Shown here in pieces: positions 46,275 through 53,506 of a DNA stretch of 64,000 bases; the first letter of the stretch is position 1; each line of letters opens with the position of its first letter. Source of the DNA: G942493375 sp942493375 (lineage in GTDB: Bacteria > Armatimonadota > UBA5829); the NCBI GenBank assembly GCA_942493375.1, contig OW818698.1, positions 2,356,001-2,420,000 of the forward strand. Reading direction: 5' to 3'. The position numbers were made by a program, and so were the translations under genes. The notes beneath the pieces are model-generated. The model worked only from the letters and a program-made list of their open reading frames with translations. It made no database searches and was not told the origin of the DNA.

Positions 46275-47332
46275 TTCCCACCTCCAGCAAGCTTCGGCAG
46301 CTTATCTACAGTAAGTTCAGGATTAGGCAGTGGAGGTTCAGGGTCCGTCGGAAAAGGACCGCTTAATGCTTCAAGAAAAGCTACCAGATCGTTCTTTTCA
46401 CGCTGTGTAAGGTTCAGAGGGACCATAAGCCTGTCCAAATTGGGGTTGGGAACACCACCGCGATTATATAGTTCAATGACATCCATAAGGGTCTTTTCAG
46501 AACCATCATGCAGATATGGAGGCGTCTGGGCAATGCATCTTAACCGTTGGGTCAAAAAGGAACCCATATCCTTCGGATCTTTTGTTACATTATGCCTACC
46601 AGGATCTGCATACTTACCATCTGCATATCCTACTCCCAGGTTGTGGTAACGCGAATCAGTAAAGTTCGGACCGCTGTGACAGCTTGTGCAGTGTCCTTTT
46701 CCGTTAAACAGATTCAATCCACGGACTGCAGGAGCGCTCATTGCCGATTTGTCACCAGCCACATAGCGGTCATATGGAGTATCATCACAAATAATTGTCC
46801 GCTCAAAAGAGGCGATGGCTTTGGCGACATTGGCTTCAGTTGGTTTCGAACCGAACACCTCATCGAACTGTTCTACATAGCCCGGAATAGCAGCAAGGCG
46901 AGTTTCCATGTCCTGCAAGGTGAGATCCATTTCGACAGGATTTGCCACTGGTCCTACAGCCTGCTTCTCCAGTCTAATAGCCCGTCCATCCCAAAACTGA
47001 GGGATAGTGTAAGCTGAGTTGATGATAGATGGGGAATTGCGCCCACCTTTCTTGTGACTAACACCTTCAGACACAGGAGTAGTATCTGCCCATCCTGCAT
47101 CAGGACGATGACAGCTTGCACAGCTAATTGTGCCATCGGAGGACAAACGTTTATCAAAATACAACTGTCTCCCCAATCTGACCTTGGCATCTGTCTGAGG
47201 GTTGTCATTCGGGAATATCACAGGGGGAAGATTGCCATTGGCAAGAAACTGACCATTGGCATAGATAGTAAGCGCACCGGTTATACACATAAGACCGGTT
47301 AATGCTAGAGTGATTGCAGTTGTTTTTCTCAT
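46271..47332 (-). CDS. Di-haem cytochrome c peroxidase/MauG-family protein
   Basis: A 353-residue periplasmic protein with a signal peptide (residues 1-25). It has two haem c motifs, CASCH (71-75) and CTSCH (215-219), spaced as in bacterial CCP/MauG proteins. The conserved LGRQLYFDKRLS, RNSPSIINSAY, QFWDGRA, NPVEM and TPPYLHDGS segments are present. CCP enzymes reduce H2O2 with electrons from small cytochromes; MauG relatives oxidise protein substrates. The tail is proline-rich (PTDPEPPLPNPE). ATG 47332 has AAGGAG 8 bases upstream. A longer frame to 47482 includes promoter-like DNA and is not used. It is the first gene of a two-gene operon with the cytochrome-porin. Confidence 0.88.
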   Translation of the reverse strand: MRKTTAITLALTGLMCITGALTIYANGQFLANGNLPPVIFPNDNPQTDAKVRLGRQLYFDKRLSSDGTISCASCHRPDAGWADTTPVSEGVSHKKGGRNSPSIINSAYTIPQFWDGRAIRLEKQAVGPVANPVEMDLTLQDMETRLAAIPGYVEQFDEVFGSKPTEANVAKAIASFERTIICDDTPYDRYVAGDKSAMSAPAVRGLNLFNGKGHCTSCHSGPNFTDSRYHNLGVGYADGKYADPGRHNVTKDPKDMGSFLTQRLRCIAQTPPYLHDGSEKTLMDVIELYNRGGVPNPNLDRLMVPLNLTQREKNDLVAFLEALSGPFPTDPEPPLPNPELTVDKLPKLAGGGK

Positions 47333-47363
47333 TTGTGTCTCCTTTGACACTGGACCCACTGCT

Positions 47364-47433
47364 ATTCTGTGGAATGAACAGAAATAGTAACCAGCGTTCT
47401 CATCTCTCGGCACTATACCCCAGATTCTGTTCA
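47364..47433 (-). promoter_or_regulatory. Operator-like inverted repeats upstream of the peroxidase gene
   Basis: TGAACAGAA (47375-47383) and its exact reverse complement TTCTGTTCA (47425-47433) flank a minus-strand TATAGT (-10 candidate, 47417-47412). A nearer half-site, CTATTCTGT at 47362-47370, pairs with ACAGAAATAG. No good -35 box is seen. Binding by a dimeric, possibly redox- or stress-responsive regulator is plausible, but the regulator is unknown. Confidence 0.4.
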
Positions 47434-47557
47434 ACCAAACATGATGTTGCGGAAACACTAAAAAACACTCCGTTACAGTCACAACTAAAACAACAGAGAC
47501 ATAATTACTGCTTTGTCACGAGACAGAGATGGATTTGTAGGAATTGTAATATTAAGC

Positions 47558-48913
47558 TCATATTACCGTTCTTGTTTCATGTCCAAGAACATCAATTACG
47601 CGGACACACACACTGTGTTTACTTGCAAATTCGGGAACGACTATGTTGCTTATAAGCGGAAGAATGGGAGAATTACGGGTTCTTGCACATACCCAGTTAC
47701 ACTTAAAAGGACCTTCTGCGTCATAGTTAAGGTCCACAGCCCAGGAGTCCACATAGTCGAAAGCGTTAGGTCTTATTCCTGCAGCTTTAATAACAGCATC
47801 TGATGGGGTATAACTCTTAAGCCTAACTTTTAGGTCGTCAACAAACAATCCATCACCGACTAGTTCAACACTCAGTTGACCACCATCTACGTAACCCAAT
47901 TCGTCTTCTACTCCCAAGTCACAAATATCGAAAGCCTCTCCTGCTTCCAGAGATAACCGGCGTCTGGTGACACATAATGATTGCAGGCCGATATCACATG
48001 TCAACCATTTTCTACCCAGTCTTCTGGCTACAAGAGCAGTCGTGCCGGATCCACAGAAGAAGTCCGCGACTATGTCCCCAGGTTCTGAAGAGGCTGATAT
48101 AATACGCTCCAGCAATGCCTCAGGCTTTTGTGTTGCATATCCGGCTCTCTCTCGTTTATCATTTTGCGAGATAATCTTCAGGTCCCATACGTCACCCGGG
48201 ACTTTTCCATCGGGATGATAGTAGTGTGCTTTGCTTGCAGGAATATTGATGTCAGGGCTATATGGTTCTCTAACAGAATCGGGATTAAAATAGCAGTCTC
48301 CTGACACGGAATATCTGAGGATAGTATCGTGCCTGCGTCCGAAATCTCCAGTGGATCGAGGACCACTGTTGTAGTGCCAGATGATTTCATTTCGCAGGTT
48401 TTCCCGTCCGAATACTTCATCACAAATATAGCGCAGAAGGGCATTAGACCTGTAATCGCAATGGACATAAATAGTTCCATCCGGAGTTAGAAACTTTTTG
48501 GCCAGCAGAAGGCGTTCATACATGAACTGAGCGTAAGGTTGTGTGTCATCCCATTTGTCTACATAATCGACGGCTACATTAACCCTGTCTCCCGAATCTC
48601 CAATAAGGACTTCCGAAGAAAATGCTGAACCTACATCAAATGGTGGGTCGATATAAATGAGCCTCACTTTGCCTTCGTATTCGTTGAGTAATGAGTGCAT
48701 TACCAGAAGGTTATCTCCGTGAATCAAAAGACCGCTTGGATCACCAAAACCGTCAGGGCCGGGGTATTGCTCCAACATTCTGCGGATGGGGATATTATCC
48801 GGAGTATCTGGAACGCTTTTGACACCATCTGATCCGTATTTACCCGGCCAGATGAGTTCAGGGGTATTAATATCGAGTTTACAAACTTTACGACCCAAGT
48901 AGACTACCACCAA
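47558..48913 (-). CDS. Type III-like (beta-class) site-specific DNA methyltransferase, orphan
   Basis: A 451-residue DNA amino-methyltransferase. Motif IV DPPF (residues 89-92) precedes the AdoMet motif I FCGSGTT (286-292), the order of beta-class enzymes and type III Mod subunits. TQKPEALLERI (261-271) is the motif before FxGxG. A GLLIHGDNLLVM segment precedes motif IV. The C-terminal ~120 residues (YVDSWAVDLNYD, VRVIDVLGHET) resemble Mod-type proteins and may bind DNA. No restriction endonuclease lies beside it; neighbours are a peroxidase operon and flagellar genes. The start is uncertain: TTG 48913 or GTG 48910, neither with a good ribosome-binding site. It may be a regulatory or defence-remnant methylase. 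Confidence 0.85.
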   Translation of the reverse strand: MVVVYLGRKVCKLDINTPELIWPGKYGSDGVKSVPDTPDNIPIRRMLEQYPGPDGFGDPSGLLIHGDNLLVMHSLLNEYEGKVRLIYIDPPFDVGSAFSSEVLIGDSGDRVNVAVDYVDKWDDTQPYAQFMYERLLLAKKFLTPDGTIYVHCDYRSNALLRYICDEVFGRENLRNEIIWHYNSGPRSTGDFGRRHDTILRYSVSGDCYFNPDSVREPYSPDINIPASKAHYYHPDGKVPGDVWDLKIISQNDKRERAGYATQKPEALLERIISASSEPGDIVADFFCGSGTTALVARRLGRKWLTCDIGLQSLCVTRRRLSLEAGEAFDICDLGVEDELGYVDGGQLSVELVGDGLFVDDLKVRLKSYTPSDAVIKAAGIRPNAFDYVDSWAVDLNYDAEGPFKCNWVCARTRNSPILPLISNIVVPEFASKHSVCVRVIDVLGHETRTVI

Positions 48914-49058
48914 AACAATAATATTAATAGGTGATGTAAGTATACCATAGGAATCATGGCTTGAGTCCTCTCAATTTTCGCTTGATGCGTAAATCTGCCG
49001 GACTCACCACGAAGGGGTGAAATATTCTATTTACAAAGAGGATATGCAAAAAACACGA

Positions 49059-50153
49059 CTACGCTCTGTAGATGTATCTGTTTTTGCTAAACAGTGGCTG
49101 GCTATTTCCGCGCTCACGAAGTTCGCGTGTCTCTCTAGTAGGCTTCCAACTGCGCTTCAGCAGAATCTTTTTCTTTTTGGGTCTAATGAAGAGAAGCAGT
49201 ATATAACAACCGATTGCTGGCCCCAGCGACCATGCAAGCATAGCACTCCTATTACTCTTTGGTAACGCACCTTTAAGATTGCCGAGTACAAGCTCTGTTC
49301 TAGCCATACTCCATCCTGTAGACGCAGGAGAAATCCTCTCGCTCATCTCCGGTCTTGAATCCAGTTCTGTAATAGCAGTCAGGAAAGCTCTTTTATAAGC
49401 AGTTTCTTTCTTTATGTAAGGCAGATTTGGTTCGGTCTCCAGTAAAAAGGCTGCATAACCAAGCCTGCTGTATCGGCGATGGAACAATGCAGGATTGCTG
49501 TCCCGTCTACACTCAATCTGTGTCAGCCCAGAGACTCCATCAACTCTTCCGGCAATCCTGGCCATTGTTTTCCTTTGAATTGACGAAGCAGACCAGGCAA
49601 GTTCAATCCCATTACCTGGCAGGTCAGGTACTGAGAACCACTCGTGAGTATCTATCAGTAACTGCGGTTTGAACAGTTTGATGATGTTGTGCACATACTG
49701 GTTCTCGGAAGTATCCAGATTCTGCCATCCACGATTCAAATCCATGCCCAGACTATTGAGCCTGGTTCCATTTGCTAACCCATCTGGATTGACAACCGGA
49801 ACAATTATCACCAGGTTACGACTCAATATGCCAGGATAGACGCCTTGAGCAAGATTTTCTGAGAATGAAACAACGGCCTTGATTGGATTGACTTCATCTC
49901 CGTGTTGACCGGAAATAATCAATACTCGAGTTTTGGAGGCAGAAGACACGCTGAAATCACTCATAGCATATGCATGTATAGTACGTCCGGTTACAGTCTT
50001 TCCTCCAGCTATTGTTCTTGTATATTTGGAGGAAGACAGCGCTGATATTCGAGTAGTCAGTGCAGTATACGCAGACGAATCAGATGCTATTGCTGATGTG
50101 CTAAATAATATTATAAGTGCAACAATGGAGATTGAATAAAAGCCATATCTCAT
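49059..50153 (-). CDS. M14-family zinc carboxypeptidase with a C-terminal membrane anchor
   Basis: A 364-residue exported peptidase. A signal peptide (1-24) precedes the M14 fold. SGQHGDE supplies zinc ligands His84 and Glu87, VNPDG and DLNRGW the substrate-carboxylate pocket, DTHEW the third ligand (His170) and FLLETEPN the catalytic Glu239. After the domain, residues 306-324 form a transmembrane helix followed by a strongly basic tail (RPKKKKILLKRSWKP), so the enzyme probably faces the periplasm, anchored to the inner membrane. M14 members cleave proteins or peptidoglycan stem peptides. The ATG overlaps the stop of the flgN/fliT-like gene (ATGA), making it the last gene of the fliD operon, an unusual place for a peptidase. 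Confidence 0.82.
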   Translation of the reverse strand: MRYGFYSISIVALIILFSTSAIASDSSAYTALTTRISALSSSKYTRTIAGGKTVTGRTIHAYAMSDFSVSSASKTRVLIISGQHGDEVNPIKAVVSFSENLAQGVYPGILSRNLVIIVPVVNPDGLANGTRLNSLGMDLNRGWQNLDTSENQYVHNIIKLFKPQLLIDTHEWFSVPDLPGNGIELAWSASSIQRKTMARIAGRVDGVSGLTQIECRRDSNPALFHRRYSRLGYAAFLLETEPNLPYIKKETAYKRAFLTAITELDSRPEMSERISPASTGWSMARTELVLGNLKGALPKSNRSAMLAWSLGPAIGCYILLLFIRPKKKKILLKRSWKPTRETRELRERGNSQPLFSKNRYIYRA

Positions 50154-50653
50154 CTCTGTTTATCCAAAAATACCGGTTGACGACGATGAACAACAGCCGG
50201 TCCATATGCTGAATCCAGCTTTCGACGATGTCTAGATTCACATATCGCTTTTGCGGTAATTTCCAGCCTGGCTCTGAGCATTGTTTCACATTCCTGCTGA
50301 CACGTCAGAACATGCTCAGCCAGGCTTTGATGCTCAGCTTGCATAGCTCTAAGAGAAGACGCCGTACGGTATAAGTCATCGCTTGAGTCTGAAGCACATC
50401 TTTGTGCAGCATCGATGAGCTTATCCAGCTCATCTCCTATTTTGGAACTGACGCGTTCATAATTTTTTATCTCGTGTCCACGTTGGTCCAACACAGGGTT
50501 GATATCTACAATTTCCTCAACTCCGAGAGCCTGTTTCATTAAGCCAGTCGAATGAGATATCGCGTGCAATGCTGCCTTACGCTCCTCCAATACTGAATTG
50601 TACTGTTTGAGTGCATTCAATAACGCATCCCTGGTTGTCTGATAGGTACTCAC
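50150..50653 (-). CDS. FlgN/FliT-like flagellar export chaperone (putative)
   Basis: A 167-residue, almost wholly helical protein with heptad-like hydrophobics and no signal peptide. The C-terminus (PVFLDKQR) resembles the short FxD(K/R) tail common in FlgN/FliT-type proteins. Size, helical character and position directly after fliS support a type III export chaperone for hook-associated proteins or FliD, but sequence similarity to known members is weak by eye. It starts with GTG, overlapping the fliS stop (GTGA at 50650-50653), and its stop overlaps the carboxypeptidase start. Confidence 0.6.
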   Translation of the reverse strand: MSTYQTTRDALLNALKQYNSVLEERKAALHAISHSTGLMKQALGVEEIVDINPVLDQRGHEIKNYERVSSKIGDELDKLIDAAQRCASDSSDDLYRTASSLRAMQAEHQSLAEHVLTCQQECETMLRARLEITAKAICESRHRRKLDSAYGPAVVHRRQPVFLDKQR

Positions 50654-51051
50654 GCTGCTTCCTTGCGCGCTGATGCCATAATGATGTTCTTCTCAGCTTC
50701 AACCCAAGTTTCACGCAATTCACTCAGGATGTGAACTGCTTCTTCCAAGGCTTTCTCATCCTGCTGCAGGTTGGCATACCCTAACCTTTCGATTACGTAT
50801 GCATATAATGACTTTAATCTGCCTACAAGTTCAGGATCAACATCCTCACGTAATGCCGATACAAGTTCATAAACAATGGCTAATGACCTGTTTATATGAT
50901 AGTTTTGCCTGTCAAAATTGCCCTTCTTCATTTCTTCGGCTGCATTGCCGCAAAATCTGATTGCCCCATCATATGTTGCTATCAGCAGGCGTGCTGGTGA
51001 AGCAGTCTGGAGTTGATTCTGCTGATACTTGGCATATCCGTTACCTGTCAT
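50650..51051 (-). CDS. fliS: Flagellin chaperone FliS
   Basis: A 133-residue four-helix chaperone that binds the C-terminal D0 domain of flagellin and prevents premature polymerisation before export. The family pattern is clear: YAKYQQNQLQTASPARLLIATYDGAIRFC at residues 6-34, then NYHINRSLAIVYELVSAL and LYAYVIERLGYANL. GAGGAG lies 7 bases before ATG 51051, and fliD ends 14 bases upstream. It is coupled to the next gene by a GTGA overlap. Normal length. Confidence 0.93.
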   Translation of the reverse strand: MTGNGYAKYQQNQLQTASPARLLIATYDGAIRFCGNAAEEMKKGNFDRQNYHINRSLAIVYELVSALREDVDPELVGRLKSLYAYVIERLGYANLQQDEKALEEAVHILSELRETWVEAEKNIIMASARKEAA

Positions 51052-51065
51052 TTTACTTCTCCTCG

Positions 51066-53024
51066 TTACTTGCTATTATTTGTGTTGAGTGATGAAAGGG
51101 CTGAGCTTTGGTTTTGTAGTTTGGCTAATGCACTTTCCATCTTTGCATACTGGTCTGCAAGTCTATCTTGCTGTGCAATTAGTTTTGTCTCCATTTCGGC
51201 AATTGATGTTGTGGTTGCATCAATCTGATCATTCAATGACGATTGTGCCGTGGCAAAAGTGCCTGTAGACGATGTCAGCCTGGTCATAAGGTCTTGCATT
51301 GCTGCACCGATGCCTTTTGTAAACCGGACATGTGTAGTCAACGGACTGGTTGTCGTGGTAAGGACTGAGAATCCCTTGATGGCGCTAGTAGTGCTTGCAG
51401 TATCGGATGCAAGGACTTGTCCTGTACCAATAGCAGGCTCACCATTTATGGTCCCTGCAACATCAAGACCAGTTACCCCCTTGCCTTCACCGCTTTCACC
51501 AGAAGGACTATCAGGAGACATCAATACAATGCCGAAGCCAGTTGTGTTGGTGGAACTTAAAGGCATATTGCTACTAATATTAAATGAATATCTGCTACCA
51601 TAATATGTGGACCTTAATGAAATATAATTGCCGGTCCCATTTCCATCGGCCCCTGATTTATATGCTGAAAGACCTGTATCTGTTGTCTTGCCATTAATGG
51701 TCGCAATAACCTGGTCAATGGTCATACCCTTAGTCAGGCTCAGTTTCGTGCCGCTTATCACCAGAAATTCGTCATCAGCTAACGGTGACGACATTTCTTT
51801 GCCAGCCGTAACTTGTGCTCTGCGTGCAGCCTGTGTGATATCTATTTCCCAACCTTTTGTGCCGGATGATTTAGTGTCACTAGTAGATGCTGCATATCTA
51901 ACGAGAGCATTATCAGAATCAAGATCAGCACCGAATAACTTTGAGACTTCAGTCTGGTGGTCATCTAAAGCCGATTGAAGTTCAGTGCTGTTAACAGCAA
52001 GCAGACCGTCGTTACCAAGAGTAATCCCTATTGACGATAGCGAACTGAATTCTCCCGTGAGTCCTGGTACAGAACCTGTAACCATCGAGATTAGCTCGTT
52101 TTGCATATTCTGAAGTTGATAGTTGCCAAAGAGTGGTGGATCGTCTGTAGCCTCAGGATCATATACCGATTGCTCATTTATTGCACTGGCAACATCATTA
52201 AACTGAGTGACAAAGTCATTGATAGCAGTCTTGATAGTAGTTGTATCCTTGGCAACTTGTATAGTGATTGAATTTTCTGTATCCGCTTTAACAACATTGA
52301 GAGTAACGCCTGGTATAAGATCAATAATCGTGTTCGAGGCTTTGGATACTGTAATCGCATTTGCGCCGCTTCCAAGGGTCACTTCAGCATTCTTGGCAGC
52401 TTGTACTTCTTGATCCATAACTACATTGATACCATCAGTAGTCATGGTCATCTTATAATCAGTACCCGTTTTATCGCTGGTCATCATTAAGCGATATGCC
52501 GGAGTAGCTTCAGTTCCCTGGTTAACAATGGTCGCAGTAACACCTTTAGCGGCACGATTAATGGAATCCCTGAGCCCAATAAGAGTATTGTTATTGGAAT
52601 CAACCTTAACCGTAAAACTTTCATTGTTACCAAAAGCCACACTCAGTGAACCGGTTCCTATATCATCCTGCATGCTCGTATATGTCTGAGACGCTACCTG
52701 ATGACTCTGAGCTCTACTGCTTATCTTGATATCGTATATGCCGGGAAGTGCGTTTGATCCGGCTGTTGCTGTAGCCACTTTATCATCGCTGCTTGTGGCA
52801 GTTCTTGCAAGAAACGAAGAAGTGTTTGCTATATTGTCGCACTTTGTCTGCAGAGCCAGAACTCTTGTGTTTAGATCCTGCCATTGTGCCAGCGCTAGCT
52901 GATCTTTTGCTTTCTGGACCTGGGCCAATTGCTGAGGCTTTTTCGCCAGTTCCATCATTTTTGTTATGATTTCATCGGACTTTATGCCTGATATTAGACC
53001 AGAGACGCTTGCAGTTCCTGCCAT
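51066..53024 (-). CDS. fliD: Flagellar filament cap protein FliD (HAP2)
   Basis: A 652-residue filament cap protein that folds flagellin at the growing tip. The N-terminal FliD_N domain (SVSGLISGIKSDEIITKMMELAKKPQ, then NTRVLALQTKCDNIA) and the C-terminal coiled coil (QSSLNDQIDATTTSIAEMETKLIAQQDRLADQYAKMESALA) are diagnostic. The centre carries FliD_C and flagellin_IN-like beta domains. It is longer than typical FliD (about 450-550), in step with the very large flagellins next door. ATG 53024 has GGGAGGAC upstream; an upstream in-frame start at 53069 lacks a site. First gene of the fliD-fliS-chaperone-M14 operon. Confidence 0.92.
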   Translation of the reverse strand: MAGTASVSGLISGIKSDEIITKMMELAKKPQQLAQVQKAKDQLALAQWQDLNTRVLALQTKCDNIANTSSFLARTATSSDDKVATATAGSNALPGIYDIKISSRAQSHQVASQTYTSMQDDIGTGSLSVAFGNNESFTVKVDSNNNTLIGLRDSINRAAKGVTATIVNQGTEATPAYRLMMTSDKTGTDYKMTMTTDGINVVMDQEVQAAKNAEVTLGSGANAITVSKASNTIIDLIPGVTLNVVKADTENSITIQVAKDTTTIKTAINDFVTQFNDVASAINEQSVYDPEATDDPPLFGNYQLQNMQNELISMVTGSVPGLTGEFSSLSSIGITLGNDGLLAVNSTELQSALDDHQTEVSKLFGADLDSDNALVRYAASTSDTKSSGTKGWEIDITQAARRAQVTAGKEMSSPLADDEFLVISGTKLSLTKGMTIDQVIATINGKTTDTGLSAYKSGADGNGTGNYISLRSTYYGSRYSFNISSNMPLSSTNTTGFGIVLMSPDSPSGESGEGKGVTGLDVAGTINGEPAIGTGQVLASDTASTTSAIKGFSVLTTTTSPLTTHVRFTKGIGAAMQDLMTRLTSSTGTFATAQSSLNDQIDATTTSIAEMETKLIAQQDRLADQYAKMESALAKLQNQSSALSSLNTNNSK

Positions 53025-53506
53025 AGCAGTCCTCCCACCACACGAGATTAATCTCGCGGGATTGCACAAATCAATATGATTTCCATATTATTAATCGACA
53101 TGCACAACCAAGCGCATTAGCACTGATTGTGTACTTTTCAGGATATCTACCCAGGCAAACAACTATCTCAGGTACAGTCCACCCATGTGGATGTTTCCAT
53201 ATATGCAGCTGAAATGGTATTGATTCTTTATTGATTACGCAGTCCTGGATAGTTGATATTTAGCCCACATTATTCAAGACTGACTGCGTAAATGCCTGCA
53301 TTTATACTTGGCGAATAATCCGGGTTAGAATCAAAAAACCGTTCCGGAACATATCTATGTGGATATCCACATAGTTGTCCCGGAACGGTATATATTTTTT
53401 CCAGCAGCCGTGAGCGGCGAGCAGATAACAAATTCTGTACGCAAGCTGCAGGATCAGTCTAGTGAATACAGGGCTGCTAAAAAGGCAGCCCCTACTGATC
53501 TTCAGC
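53025..53506. other. Gene-free spacer between fliD and flagellin A
   Basis: This 482-base spacer holds the fliD leader, a 14-bp perfect palindrome CGAGATTAATCTCG at 53043-53056 just upstream of the fliD ribosome-binding site (operator candidate), and the inverted repeat AATATG/CATATT near 53078-53094. It also holds a strong bidirectional terminator at 53333-53400 and a small hairpin after the flagellin stop (53471-53491). A TAAT-N16-GTCGATTA sequence on the minus strand near 53110 loosely resembles a sigma-28 promoter. No gene is seen. Confidence 0.55.
53333..53400. terminator. Bidirectional intrinsic terminator between flagellin A and fliD
   Basis: A long stem (53339-53387; core CCGTTCCGG/CCGGAACGG plus CTATGTGGAT/ATCCACATAG) is preceded by six A residues (53333-53338) and followed by TATATATTTTTT. 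The minus-strand transcript of flagellin A would end in stem plus U6, so fliD is transcribed from its own promoter. Confidence 0.8.

Noticed and set aside
47333..47482. 50-residue longer start for the di-haem peroxidase
   Set aside because: The true signal peptide starts at 47332 with AAGGAG upstream; the extension lies in promoter/operator DNA.
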